Of a stretch of 64,000 nt of DNA, positions 1-8,504 are shown one piece after another. Location: NCBI RefSeq assembly GCF_003864415.1, contig NZ_BFFP01000006.1, positions 1 through 64,000 of the forward strand, given 5' to 3'. The notes beneath the pieces were generated by a model. That model saw nothing but the letters and a program-made list of their open reading frames with translations. It was not told the DNA's origin and ran no database searches. Origin of the DNA: Ligilactobacillus salitolerans. GTDB taxonomy: Bacteria > Bacillota > Bacilli > Lactobacillales > Lactobacillaceae. Position 1 is the stretch's first letter. Each line of letters opens with the position of its first letter. The position numbers and the translations under genes were made by a program.

Positions 1-1
1 C

Positions 2-190
2 CGTTTCAAAGCACTGGTCAGATTAGGTATGAGCCGTAAAGAAGCTAAAATCTACGTGAATACACGGAAAGGGTACTGGCGCAATGCGCATAGTAAAACA
101 CTGTGTATATCCATAACAAACAAAAGACTGACACAGCGAGGACTATTAAACATGTCCCAGTTGTATCAGTCAATTCAAGCAAAAGCTTAA
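2..190 (+). CDS. Group II intron reverse transcriptase/maturase, C-terminal fragment
   Basis: An open frame runs in from the window edge and gives 62 residues before a TAA at 188-190. It contains the typical C-terminal stretch of bacterial group II intron proteins: KGYWRNAHSKTL, then TNKRLTQRGLL and a final YQ. This is the end of the maturase/DNA-binding region. No HNH endonuclease domain follows, so the protein belongs to the endonuclease-lacking type, which usually inserts with the help of replication forks or stem-loop targets. The protein splices its intron RNA and copies it into new DNA sites. It is cut only by the window edge and shows no frameshift in the part seen. Confidence 0.85.
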   Translation, partial: RFKALVRLGMSRKEAKIYVNTRKGYWRNAHSKTLCISITNKRLTQRGLLNMSQLYQSIQAKA

Positions 191-198
191 GTTGTTGA

Positions 199-230
199 AC
201 CGCCGTATACGGTTCAGTACGTACGGTGGT
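199..230 (+). ncRNA. Group II intron domain V hairpin
   Basis: Bases 199-207 pair with 222-230 (nine pairs, one G-U). Bases 208-210 pair with 217-219, leaving a two-base bulge at 220-221, the hallmark of the catalytic domain V that binds the active-site metals. It lies directly after the reverse transcriptase stop and before domain VI, as in intact introns. Confidence 0.85.
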
Positions 231-307
231 GTGGGAGGTCGATAGTGTGAACTATCTCCTACCCGATTAGCAGCCAGGATGTTACCTGTAAAAACTGGCG
301 CAAATGA

Positions 308-337
308 TTGTGAATCAGCCCTAGAACGCGGTATAAT
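308..337 (+). promoter_or_regulatory. Predicted uvrC promoter
   Basis: A TTGTGA hexamer at 308-313 and a perfect TATAAT at 332-337 are separated by 18 bases. The site lies 40 bases before the uvrC start and downstream of the intron end, so uvrC should be transcribed independently of the intron. No LexA-type box is visible around it. Confidence 0.6.
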
Positions 338-376
338 TAACCTGCTTATTTAGACAGAAGAGAAGGGAAAAGTGAA

Positions 377-2146
377 ATGGCAACTCAACACATCGAGAAT
401 AAATTGAAGTTGCTGCCGGACATGCCAGGCTGCTATCTGATGAAAGACATCAATAGTCAGATCATTTATGTTGGTAAAGCTAAGAATCTTAAGAATAGGG
501 TCCGTTCATATTTTAAAAGTTCGCATGAAGGAAAAACTGCCAAGTTAGTCTCTGAGATCCGCGATTTTGAAACGATCGTGACCTCGACTGACAAGGAAGC
601 TTTTTTATTGGAAATCACTCTGATCCAAAAGCATAAACCTTATTATAATATTAAGCTCAAACGCGGAACAGGTTATCCTTACATTAAGATCACCAATGAA
701 AAAGATCCAACTTTAGAGATCGCAAGTCAAGTCAAGCACGATGGCGGTTCTTACTTTGGCCCGTATCCTAATGTTTATGCGGCAACTGAAACAATGCAGC
801 TCTTGCAGAAGGTTTACCCCTTGCGCAGGTGCCATGGCTATCAGAAACGACCGTGTCTTTATTATCATATGGGTCAATGTTTAGGTGCATGTTTCAGAGA
901 GGTCCCCCAGAGTGAATACGCTGCACAGATCAAGAAGATCAAATCATTCTTGCATGGTAACGTGGCGGGGATCAAACGCAAATTGACCAATCAAATGCAA
1001 AAAGCAGCTGAAAACATGGAATATGAACGTGCCGCTGAATTACGCGATCAGATCCACTATGTAGAAATGACGGTTGAGCGGCAAAAGATCATCTCTAACG
1101 ACAATACGCCGCGTGATTTGTTTGCTTTTTATATGGATAAGGGCTGGTTGTCAATTCAGATCTTCTTTATCCGCCAGGCACGTTTGATGAAGCGGGAAAA
1201 GCGGCTGTTCCCGTGTATAGATACGCCTGTTAATGAAGCAGCTTCCTTTATTTTGCAGTTTTATAACCAAAAAAATCGGATCCTCCCTAAGGAGATCTTG
1301 GTTCCCAAAGAAATGGAACATGATATTTTATCCCAGATTTTGGGCGTTCCTGTGCGGACTCCACAACGCGGGCAAAAACGAGATTTAATGGACATGGCGC
1401 AAAAAAATGCTCGTTTGCTCCTGGAAGAAAAATTCCGCTTATTGGAATTAGATGACCGTAAAACTGTGGGAGCGATGAATGAGATCACAGATGCTTTGGG
1501 ATTACCGAATGGACATCGGATCGAGGCTTTCGACCATTCGCACATCCAAGGTCAAGATCCTGTGTCAGCGATGGTTAGTTTTTTAGACGGGCGGCCGGAT
1601 AAAAACGAGTATCGCAAGTATAAGTTAAAGACCGTTGAAAATGCCGATGAATTTGCTAGTACCCAGGAAGTTATTTATCGCAGGTATAGCAGGCTTTTAA
1701 AGGAACATGCTGCTTTGCCTGATTTAATTTTAATGGATGGCGGCGTGGTTCAAGTCAACGCGGCCAAAGAAACCCTGCGTAACCAGCTTGGGCTCGACTT
1801 GCCGGTGGCTGGAATGGTCAAAAACACGCACCATAAAACAGCTGATTTAATGACTGAAGATGATCAAAAAATCGGGTTAGATCCAAAAAGCGAAGGTTTC
1901 TATCTGTTGCAGCGGATCCAAGATGAAGTTCATCGTTTTGCGATCACATTTCACCGGCAAGTGCATTCTAAAAACTCCTTGTCTTCACGCTTAGAGCAGA
2001 TTCAAGGGGTCGGACCGAAGACTCGTACCAAATTACTGAAGAATTTCAAATCGATCAAGAAAATTAGTGCAGCTTCGCTGGAAGACTTGGAAGAGATCGG
2101 AATCTCAAAAAAGGTTGCACAAACGATTAAATTAAGCTTAAAATAG
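377..2146 (+). CDS. uvrC: Excinuclease ABC subunit C (UvrC)
   Basis: UvrC makes both incisions around a DNA lesion after UvrB loading in nucleotide excision repair. The 589-residue product has an N-terminal GIY-YIG nuclease domain (GCYLMKD near residue 18, then IYVGKA), a UVR motif that binds UvrB (NMEYERAAELRDQI, about residues 214-227), the RNase H-like second nuclease domain (IEAFDHSHIQG) and a C-terminal helix-hairpin-helix region (IQGVGPKTRTKLL). Four cysteines at 152, 160, 168 and 172 match the cluster reported to hold an iron-sulfur centre in E. coli UvrC. Length is normal for the family. An AGAAGGG ribosome binding site precedes the ATG. Confidence 0.97.
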   Translation: MATQHIENKLKLLPDMPGCYLMKDINSQIIYVGKAKNLKNRVRSYFKSSHEGKTAKLVSEIRDFETIVTSTDKEAFLLEITLIQKHKPYYNIKLKRGTGYPYIKITNEKDPTLEIASQVKHDGGSYFGPYPNVYAATETMQLLQKVYPLRRCHGYQKRPCLYYHMGQCLGACFREVPQSEYAAQIKKIKSFLHGNVAGIKRKLTNQMQKAAENMEYERAAELRDQIHYVEMTVERQKIISNDNTPRDLFAFYMDKGWLSIQIFFIRQARLMKREKRLFPCIDTPVNEAASFILQFYNQKNRILPKEILVPKEMEHDILSQILGVPVRTPQRGQKRDLMDMAQKNARLLLEEKFRLLELDDRKTVGAMNEITDALGLPNGHRIEAFDHSHIQGQDPVSAMVSFLDGRPDKNEYRKYKLKTVENADEFASTQEVIYRRYSRLLKEHAALPDLILMDGGVVQVNAAKETLRNQLGLDLPVAGMVKNTHHKTADLMTEDDQKIGLDPKSEGFYLLQRIQDEVHRFAITFHRQVHSKNSLSSRLEQIQGVGPKTRTKLLKNFKSIKKISAASLEDLEEIGISKKVAQTIKLSLK

Positions 2147-2166
2147 TACTTTTATTAGAGTTGCTT

Positions 2167-2218
2167 TTGATTTTAACGGTCAAAGCTGATATAGTGGGGC
2201 AGGAAGTCCGGCTTTGAC
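2167..2218 (+). promoter_or_regulatory. Predicted obg promoter with overlapping inverted repeat
   Basis: TTGATT at 2167-2172 and TATAGT at 2190-2195 are 17 bases apart. An eight-base inverted repeat (GTCAAAGC at 2179-2186, GCTTTGAC at 2211-2218) brackets the -10 region, an arrangement compatible with a repressor operator or a leader hairpin. The promoter call is fair; a regulatory role for the repeat is inference only. Confidence 0.45.
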
Positions 2219-2276
2219 TGTGAGATCAAGTGACATCCGTAAATAACTCAGTGTTGCTGAGAAAGGTGATTATTAA

Positions 2277-3581
2277 ATGTTTGTAGATCAAGTTAAGATA
2301 TCAGTGAAGGCCGGAAAAGGCGGCGACGGAATGGTGGCTTTTCGGCGCGAAAAATATGTACCCAACGGCGGACCAGCCGGCGGCGATGGCGGTCATGGCG
2401 GCAGCATCATCTTACGTGTTGACGAAGGTTTGCGGACCTTGATGGATTTTCGCTATCACCGGATCTTTAAGGCTAAAGCCGGCCAGAACGGGATGATCAA
2501 GGGAATGTATGGGCGTAAGGCAGATGATCTCTACGTCGCAGTCCCTGAAGGAACAACGGTTCATGATGCTGACACAGGTGAAGTTTTAGGCGATTTAGTC
2601 GAAAATGGCCAAGAGCTTGTCGTAGCGGCAGGGGGACGCGGCGGACGCGGAAATATCAAATTTGCTTCCCCTAAAAATCCCGCGCCTGAAATTGCTGAGA
2701 ATGGTGCACCTGGCGTAGAGCGAAATTTGCGTCTTGAGTTAAAAGTGCTTGCAGATGTTGGCTTGGTAGGTTTTCCTTCAGTTGGGAAGTCGACCCTTTT
2801 ATCAGTTGTAACTAGTGCAAAGCCTAAAATTGCAGAGTATCATTTTACAACGCTGGTCCCTAATCTTGGGATGGTCCAATTGGATGATGGAAGAGACTTT
2901 GTAATGGCAGATCTGCCTGGCTTGATCGAAGGCGCCTCCACTGGAGTTGGTTTGGGGATCCAGTTTTTGCGCCACGTTGAACGCACACGTGTTATTGTTC
3001 ACGTTGTTGATATGTCTGGCCTTGAAGGCCGTGATCCTTTTGATGACTTTGAAAAGATCAACCGTGAATTGGCTAAGTATGATCCCCAATTGCTGGATCG
3101 ACCGCAGATCATTGCTGCCAGCAAGATGGATCTGCCTGATTCCGAAAAAAACCTAGCTCAGTTTAAAGAGAAGCTGCAAGAAGATGAGACCTTGAGCCAG
3201 ACACCGCAAGTGATCGGGATTTCCTCGATCACTCATAACAACTTGCAAAAATTGACTGCGGCAGCGGCAGATCTGTTGGATCGGACACCAGCATTTATCA
3301 CCGAGCAGCCTGAGCAAGATCAGGATGATGTAACTTATAAATTCACTGCTGAAGATGAAAAGCCGTTTACCTTGACGCGTGACCCTGAGGCAAATTGGGT
3401 CCTGGGCGGCGAAAAACTTGAAAATCTATTTAAGATGACTAACCTAGAACATGATGAAAGTGTCATGCGCTTTGCTCGACAAATGCGGGCGATGGGCGTG
3501 GATGATGAGTTGCGTGCCCGCGGAGCTAAAAGCGGCGATACGGTTCGTATTGGCAAATTCAGTTTTGAATTTATGGAGTAG
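2277..3581 (+). CDS. obg: GTPase ObgE/CgtA
   Basis: Essential ribosome-associated GTPase that acts in late 50S subunit assembly and growth control. The 434-residue product shows the glycine-rich N-terminal Obg fold (repeated GGDGGHGG-type stretches up to about residue 158), the GTPase domain with P-loop [12 protein letters not shown], switch and G3 DLPGLIEGA, and a C-terminal OCT domain that ends in [15 protein letters not shown]. Length and domain order are those of Firmicute Obg. The ATG follows GAAAGGTG. It has its own predicted promoter 130 bases after uvrC, and the acyltransferase gene starts about 70 bases downstream. Confidence 0.97.
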   Translation: MFVDQVKISVKAGKGGDGMVAFRREKYVPNGGPAGGDGGHGGSIILRVDEGLRTLMDFRYHRIFKAKAGQNGMIKGMYGRKADDLYVAVPEGTTVHDADTGEVLGDLVENGQELVVAAGGRGGRGNIKFASPKNPAPEIAENGAPGVERNLRLELKVLADVGLVGFPSVGKSTLLSVVTSAKPKIAEYHFTTLVPNLGMVQLDDGRDFVMADLPGLIEGASTGVGLGIQFLRHVERTRVIVHVVDMSGLEGRDPFDDFEKINRELAKYDPQLLDRPQIIAASKMDLPDSEKNLAQFKEKLQEDETLSQTPQVIGISSITHNNLQKLTAAAADLLDRTPAFITEQPEQDQDDVTYKFTAEDEKPFTLTRDPEANWVLGGEKLENLFKMTNLEHDESVMRFARQMRAMGVDDELRARGAKSGDTVRIGKFSFEFME

Positions 3582-3650
3582 TGAACATTGCGTAGTTCCT
3601 CAGGCGATTTTAGTCTGAAAGAAGCAATAATTTTAACGGACGGGATTTTG

Positions 3651-5567
3651 ATGAAAAAAAGATTACAGAAGAGCAGGTACATCTCGGGGTTTGATGGGGT
3701 CAGAACTTTAGCGGTGGTCGGGGTCATCTTATACCACCTATTTCCGTATAACATGAAAGGCGGTTTTTTAGGGGTACCAATCTTCTTCGTTGTTTCGGGG
3801 TATTTGATCACAGATCTACTGCTGCAGGAATATGAACAGAACGGAACAATTGATATCCGTGCATTTTATGCTCGCCGGATGAAACGACTGTATCCGGCAT
3901 TATTGACCATGGTCCTGACCACGGCGGCATTCATCACGATTTTTGCGCGTGCATCTTTAGGAAAATTGCGTGACGTGATCATCAACAATGTTTTTTACGT
4001 CTACAACTGGTTTCAAGTTGCCAACCACGAATCATATTTTGATAAATTTGGCAACCAGTCTCCGTTTACACATTTGTGGTCGCTTTCAATCGAAGGACAG
4101 TTTTACTTATTTTGGCCGATCATTGTCATTTTGCTGCTAAAGTTTGTCCATTCACGGCAGACAAATTTTGATATCGTTTTGATCAGTGCCTTTGTGTCAG
4201 CAATTTGGATGATTATTTTGTTTAGTCCTAACCAAGATCCTTCGCGGATCTATTATGGCACGGACACCCGCATTTTTTCGATTTTGCTGGGAGCAGCTTT
4301 AGCATTCTTATGGCCCAGCACCAAATTAAAGAAAAACTTGCAAAGCGGGCCGCGCTTGTTCTTGGATGGTCTCGGTCTGGGCTCATTACTGCTGATCGTC
4401 TGGATGTTTTTCACGATGGATGGCGAAAATGACTTGCTGTATCTGGGCGGCATGTTCTTCTTTTCACTGTTGGCAATGCTTTTGGTGGCTACGATTGCTC
4501 ATCCGGGAGCGGATATCGACAGGTTGATGAGCAATCGGGTCTTTAGCTGGATCGGGAAACGCAGTTATGGAATATACTTATACCAGTATCCAATCATGAT
4601 TTTTTATGAACAAAAATCTTCCAACCTTGCAGACCACCCGATTTTAAACGCGGTGATCGAAATTGCTTTGATCCTGGTGATCAGCGATTTATCATACCGT
4701 TTCTTAGAACGGCCGCTGCAGCATTTCGACTACTCGAGAACTTTCAAAGTTTTAAAAGAAGTTTGTGTCAAAGATTCCCCGTATGGTTGGAAAAGAATCT
4801 GGGCAGTGGCTGCGACCTTGATAGTTGCTGTTGCTGCTTGGGGAGCAATTGATGAGCCACGCGCTAGTGTCTCTAACGGAGATTCAACGACTTTGCAAAA
4901 TGTGATCGATCATAATAGTCAGGAAGCAAAGCAAAAAAACAAGGTCGTTTCCAGTCAAAAAAAGGCCCAAGCAAAAAGCAATTCTGCAGCTAGCTCGCAA
5001 AAGCAGGAACAAAGTCAAAAGAAGACGCAAGCTAAAGCTGAGTCTGTTGATAAGAATGGTAAGTATGTCTTGACTGATGCTGAACGTAAACAGGCACAAC
5101 AACTGCCGGTCACTGCTGTGGGTGATTCTGTTTTAGCAGACGCCTCGCAAACGATGCAGGGGCTCTTTCCACAGATGTATGTGGATGCCAAAGTTGGACG
5201 TCAGGTCAGAGAAGCGATCCCGATCTTACAAGATTTGATACGTAAAGGAAAACTTTCTGACACGGTCCTCTTAAGTTTGGGTACGAACGGTCCTTTTACT
5301 GATAATGACATGGAGCAGATCATGCATCTGCTGGGGCCTAAACGTCAAGTCTATTGGATCAACGTTCAAGTGCCGACAAAAAGATGGCAGGACCAAGTGA
5401 ACCAAGCGTTAGTTTCAGCCAAAAAGAAATATTCAAACTTACATGTGATCGACTGGCATAGCTATAGTCAAAATCACCCAGAGTGGTTCTATTCTGATCG
5501 GGTGCACCCCAATGTGGATGGTCTGCCGTATTTTGTCAATTTTGTGACCCATGAGATGCTCAAATAA
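3651..5567 (+). CDS. oatA: OatA-like peptidoglycan O-acetyltransferase (acyltransferase 3 plus SGNH domain)
   Basis: Membrane enzyme expected to O-acetylate cell wall N-acetylmuramic acid, which gives lysozyme resistance. I place the start at the ATG at 3651 (638 residues), because the FDGVRTLAVVGVILYH acyltransferase-3 motif begins about 11 residues in; an upstream in-frame TTG at 3588 would add 21 unlikely residues. About ten membrane segments fill residues 1-400. A Gln/Lys/Ser-rich linker follows (about 425-475), then an extracytoplasmic SGNH hydrolase domain with GDSVL, a TNG block and the terminal DRVHPN that supplies the catalytic Asp and His. The exact acceptor sugar is inferred from family resemblance; other acyltransferase-3/SGNH proteins modify other wall polymers. 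Confidence 0.85.
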   Translation: MKKRLQKSRYISGFDGVRTLAVVGVILYHLFPYNMKGGFLGVPIFFVVSGYLITDLLLQEYEQNGTIDIRAFYARRMKRLYPALLTMVLTTAAFITIFARASLGKLRDVIINNVFYVYNWFQVANHESYFDKFGNQSPFTHLWSLSIEGQFYLFWPIIVILLLKFVHSRQTNFDIVLISAFVSAIWMIILFSPNQDPSRIYYGTDTRIFSILLGAALAFLWPSTKLKKNLQSGPRLFLDGLGLGSLLLIVWMFFTMDGENDLLYLGGMFFFSLLAMLLVATIAHPGADIDRLMSNRVFSWIGKRSYGIYLYQYPIMIFYEQKSSNLADHPILNAVIEIALILVISDLSYRFLERPLQHFDYSRTFKVLKEVCVKDSPYGWKRIWAVAATLIVAVAAWGAIDEPRASVSNGDSTTLQNVIDHNSQEAKQKNKVVSSQKKAQAKSNSAASSQKQEQSQKKTQAKAESVDKNGKYVLTDAERKQAQQLPVTAVGDSVLADASQTMQGLFPQMYVDAKVGRQVREAIPILQDLIRKGKLSDTVLLSLGTNGPFTDNDMEQIMHLLGPKRQVYWINVQVPTKRWQDQVNQALVSAKKKYSNLHVIDWHSYSQNHPEWFYSDRVHPNVDGLPYFVNFVTHEMLK

Positions 5568-5569
5568 AA

Positions 5570-5640
5570 AAACACGCTGATTTGTAGTCTAAAACTCAAG
5601 AGAGCAGAGGACAGCAATTATCAGCGTGTTTGTTTTTATT
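5570..5640. terminator. Bidirectional terminator between oatA and the convergent 91-aa gene
   Basis: A 12-base arm at 5570-5581 is perfectly complementary to 5620-5631, with a 38-base loop. An A-run precedes it and a T-rich tract follows, so it can stop transcription from both convergent genes. The loop is unusually long for an intrinsic terminator. Confidence 0.65.
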
Positions 5641-5911
5641 TACAATAAAGCTGGTTATCTACTCGGCGAAAGCCAAATAAGGGTGCAACATCAGTCTCAT
5701 CCTTGAGCCGGATTTTTGCAGTCAGCGGGACTGAGCTTAAAGAAGAATGTATCTCTTTGAGCCGAAGAGCTGTCCTACCAGTGACCAGGATCACACAGTC
5801 CTCGTAGCGTTCAATCGTGCTCAGAGCCTTTGGAGTTGAGCCAACCTCCAAGAATAACTCCAGCTCAGGTTCTAAGTTAGCTGTACTGCTGATAAAATCA
5901 TTGACTTGCAT
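5636..5911 (-). CDS. Hypothetical protein, 91 aa
   Basis: Product not recognised. It is a soluble-looking 91-residue protein with no signal peptide, no membrane segment and a single cysteine; the middle has a hydrophobic strand (DCVILVTGR) followed by an amphipathic stretch. It is judged real because a strong GGAGGAAA ribosome binding site sits upstream of the ATG, an extended -10 TATAAT lies about 25 bases before the start (complement of 5936-5941), and a terminator closes it. It stands alone on the minus strand between oatA and rnz. Confidence 0.7.
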   Translation of the reverse strand: MQVNDFISSTANLEPELELFLEVGSTPKALSTIERYEDCVILVTGRTALRLKEIHSSLSSVPLTAKIRLKDETDVAPLFGFRRVDNQLYCK

Positions 5912-6319
5912 TGCAGGTTTCCTCCATTCGTCTTGATTATACCAAAAGTGGTTCAGCTAAATAAGTACCTCCATTGCCTAAACTTGCTTGCAGTTAAGAC
6001 TGTAATTTTAGGACAATTTAGGGTCGGTAGAAAAAATTTGGTGATTTTAAAATTTTTTTGCAATTTTTTTGCTTTTTTTGCGTATCTTTAAGTAGGAGCA
6101 GATCGACTTTGAACTCTGCTGATCAATTCTAAATTCCGCTAAGATAGGCTTTTACCTGCAAGAAGAATTATTTGTTTTTAAATTTAGCGTAAAGAATGAT
6201 AAAATGGTAAACGGTTAGTAAGATTTTTACTTTAAAAAAATAACTCCGCCAGCACTTTTTGGAATGCGTTAGCAGTTGCGGACACAATAAAATCACAGTT
6301 AGAATAGGATATTTAGTTT
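5912..6319. other. Intergenic region between the 91-aa gene and rnz
   Basis: This divergent 408-base gap holds the minus-strand promoter of the 91-aa gene (TATAAT, complement of 5936-5941, with a TG extension). On the plus strand are a T-rich tract at 6050-6079, a small inverted repeat AGCAGA/TCTGCT near 6107-6120, a TAAAAT -10-like element at 6200-6205 and a TCCGC/GCGGA inverted repeat near 6245-6283 before rnz. I see no convincing gene; a 61-codon open frame on the plus strand here has no ribosome binding site and odd composition. Confidence 0.5.
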
Positions 6320-7258
6320 ATGGAAATCGAATTTTTAGGAACTGGGGCAGGTTCGCCCGGTAAATTTCGCAATGTCACTGCAACAGCTTTAAAATTACTG
6401 CCAGAGATCAATGAAGTCTGGCTGTTTGATTGTGGTGAAGCTACTCAGCATCAGATCCTCCGGACAACGATCCGTCCACGCAAGATCACGAAGATTTTTA
6501 TCACGCATTTGCATGGTGATCATATTTTTGGCTTACCGGGCTTTTTGAGCAGCCGCTCCTTTCAAAATGGAGAGGTCCCGACACCGTTGACGATTTATGG
6601 ACCAGCCGGCCTGGAAAACTTTGTCAGGACAAGTCTGCGTGTCTCAAATACGAAGCTTGGCTACCGTTTAAAGTTCGTGGAACTAGGTTCAGAAGGTCAA
6701 ATTTTTGAAAATGATCGCTTCAAGGTTTCTTTCAAGAAGTTGGATCATAGGATCGATTGCGTTGGCTATCGGATCGAAGAAAAAGATTATCCTGGAGAAT
6801 TGCAAGTTGATAAATTACGTGCACAAAATGTTCCCGCAGGACCAATTTATGGGCGCTTAAAAGCGGGCGAAACAGTCGCCTTGCCTGATGGTCGGCAGAT
6901 CCGCGGAGTTGATTTTATCGGGACACCAAAACGCGGGCGCGTGGTCACGATCCTGGGCGATACTCGTGTCACACCTAACATTGTAAAATTAGCGCAAAAT
7001 GCCGATGTTTTGGTCCATGAAAGTACCTATGGTAAAGATGATGCTAAACTTGCGCATGCTTATTACCATTCGACGTGTCTTCAGGCCGCAGAGGCTGCCC
7101 GCTCTGCCGGTGTTAAGCATTTGCTGCTGACACATATTTCAGCGCGTTATGTCGGACCGATGGTTAAAGCTTTACAACATGATGCCCAGACAGTGTTTAA
7201 GAATACGAAAGTAGTTAAAGATTTTGACGTGATTTCAGTTCCTTTTCAAGCAAAATAG
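6320..7258 (+). CDS. rnz: Ribonuclease Z (tRNA 3' endonuclease)
   Basis: Removes 3' trailers from tRNA precursors, chiefly those without an encoded CCA. The 312-residue metallo-beta-lactamase fold shows the zinc-binding motif HLHGDH at residues 63-68, an N-terminal [11 protein letters not shown] typical of RNase Z, the long exosite arm region around residues 150-190, and later metal ligands in ILGDTRVT and LLTHISARY. Length is standard for bacterial RNase Z. The ATG is preceded by a short AGGAT. The SDR gene starts 12 bases after its stop, so the two are probably cotranscribed. Confidence 0.96.
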   Translation: MEIEFLGTGAGSPGKFRNVTATALKLLPEINEVWLFDCGEATQHQILRTTIRPRKITKIFITHLHGDHIFGLPGFLSSRSFQNGEVPTPLTIYGPAGLENFVRTSLRVSNTKLGYRLKFVELGSEGQIFENDRFKVSFKKLDHRIDCVGYRIEEKDYPGELQVDKLRAQNVPAGPIYGRLKAGETVALPDGRQIRGVDFIGTPKRGRVVTILGDTRVTPNIVKLAQNADVLVHESTYGKDDAKLAHAYYHSTCLQAAEAARSAGVKHLLLTHISARYVGPMVKALQHDAQTVFKNTKVVKDFDVISVPFQAK

Positions 7259-7270
7259 GAGTGAAGTTAG

Positions 7271-8080
7271 ATGAACGGATATCAAGAACTTAAAAGCTTA
7301 CGTAACCGGATCGTTGTAATAACGGGTGCATCTTCTGGTTTAGGCGAAAAAATCGCCTATCAAGCGGCGATGAAAAAGGCAATCGTAGTAGTCTGTGCTC
7401 GTCGCAAAGACAAGTTGGAAAAGGTAGCAGAAGTCTGCCGCAAAATTTCCGGCAGGCTGGCATTTGCCTATGAACTAGATGTTAGTGATCCAACCCAGAT
7501 CGAAGAAGTCGTCGCTGACGTTGAGACAACAATTGGGCCAATCGATGTTTTAGTTAATAATGCAGGTTTTGGATTGATGGAAAACATGTTAGATTTCTCT
7601 ATGGATATTGCAGAAAAAATGTTTCGGGTCAATGTCTTAGGGGCAATGTATATGACTAAATATACTGCCCTGCAGATGGCCGAACGTCATAGAGGTGCGA
7701 TCATTAACATCGCCTCGATCGCAGCTAAGATCCAGACGCCTAAATCTGCGGTATATGCCGCCAGCAAGGCAGCTGTATTGGCATATTCAAATGCGATCCG
7801 CTTGGAATTAAAACCCTTAGGGATCTCAGTTTTAACGGTCAATCCAGGTCCAATTAGGACTCATTTCTTTGATTACGCGGATAAAAGCGGGCACTATCTG
7901 GATAGTATTTCGGGGTTAGTCTTGGAACCGGAAAAATTAGCCGCAAAAATTGTCAGTACGATCGGGACTAGTAAACGAGAGATCAATCGGCCGCTGCTGA
8001 TGGAAGCTGCGGCTCACGCATACCGCGTATTTCCAAGAGCCGGCGATTTTTTGGCGAGCACAATGTTTAACAAGAAATAA
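7271..8080 (+). CDS. Short-chain dehydrogenase/reductase family oxidoreductase
   Basis: Rossmann-fold NAD(P)-dependent oxidoreductase of the classical SDR type. Seen in the 269-residue product: the cofactor loop TGASSGLG at residues 18-25, NNAG near residues 95-100, the serine strand INIASIAA, and the catalytic YAASK with Tyr162 and Lys166. An Arg-rich segment after the second strand (VCARRKDK) suggests NADP preference. The substrate cannot be inferred from sequence. An AGGAG motif precedes the ATG, and the close spacing to rnz (12 bases) is a conserved-looking pairing without known functional link. Confidence 0.9.
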   Translation: MNGYQELKSLRNRIVVITGASSGLGEKIAYQAAMKKAIVVVCARRKDKLEKVAEVCRKISGRLAFAYELDVSDPTQIEEVVADVETTIGPIDVLVNNAGFGLMENMLDFSMDIAEKMFRVNVLGAMYMTKYTALQMAERHRGAIINIASIAAKIQTPKSAVYAASKAAVLAYSNAIRLELKPLGISVLTVNPGPIRTHFFDYADKSGHYLDSISGLVLEPEKLAAKIVSTIGTSKREINRPLLMEAAAHAYRVFPRAGDFLASTMFNKK

Positions 8081-8166
8081 GCGCACAACAACGAGCGGTG
8101 TTTATCTTTAAAACGCAGGTAAGATTTATCAAAGGCAACTGACAAGATCAGGGGAGGGAACTACTT

Positions 8167-8493
8167 ATGAAAAAGCAATGGACAATGATCGGTGCAATCG
8201 TACTTTTATTGATCGTCGTGATTTTTTCGTGGTTAAATGCGCAAGCAGTTACAGTTAATTTTGGTTTCACAAAAGTTACTATGCCGCTAGTTGTGATCTT
8301 GGTGATCTCGCTTTTGTTAGGGGCTTTGATCGCTGTCTTGATCTCAACTTCATCTAATTTGCGGCAGAGAAAAGAAATTAAAAATTTAAAGACTCAGGTT
8401 GCTGCTCAACACAACAGCAGGCGTTACTCTGAAAAAAACAGTGAAAAAAATGATCAGCAACAAAAAGGACCAGCCCAAACTGTTAAAAAATGA
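8167..8493 (+). CDS. LapA/DUF1049 domain membrane protein
   Basis: A 108-residue protein with two hydrophobic helices (about residues 6-26 and 38-60) joined by the short strand AVTVNFGFTKVTMPL, which is the layout of the LapA (DUF1049) domain. A basic, hydrophilic tail of about 45 residues follows. The family member in E. coli takes part in lipopolysaccharide control, which does not apply here; in Firmicutes its role is unknown. GGGAGGGA precedes the ATG. Its stop overlaps the recJ reading frame region (ATGA at 8490-8493), so it is translationally close to recJ. Confidence 0.8.
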   Translation: MKKQWTMIGAIVLLLIVVIFSWLNAQAVTVNFGFTKVTMPLVVILVISLLLGALIAVLISTSSNLRQRKEIKNLKTQVAAQHNSRRYSEKNSEKNDQQQKGPAQTVKK

Positions 8494-8504
8494 GGAGTGA
8501 TCGT

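Larger units (their letters stand above)
1..267 (+). mobile_element. Group II intron, 3' end (partial)
   Basis: The window opens inside a group II intron. Visible parts in order are the end of the intron reverse transcriptase (stop at 190), domain V (about 199-230) and domain VI (about 233-264). Domain VI has outer stem 233-235/262-264, inner stem 236-238/258-260, upper stem 241-246/251-256 and a GTGA tetraloop at 247-250. The unpaired A at 261 lies seven bases from a predicted 3' splice site at 267, where a branch-point adenosine is expected. The 5' part lies outside the window, so whether the element is intact cannot be judged. The 3' boundary is inferred from structure and could be off by a base or two. 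Confidence 0.88.

Noticed and set aside
3335-3811. Antisense open frame of 158 codons across the obg/oatA junction
   Set aside because: It lies opposite two well-supported genes and has no initiation signals.
5090-5560. OatA SGNH domain as a separate gene or frameshifted piece
   Set aside because: The frame is continuous from the acyltransferase domain through the linker to the SGNH domain, which is the normal OatA layout.
5906-6091. 61-codon open frame on the plus strand
   Set aside because: No ribosome binding site, it runs through a T-rich tract and overlaps the promoter and start of the minus-strand gene.
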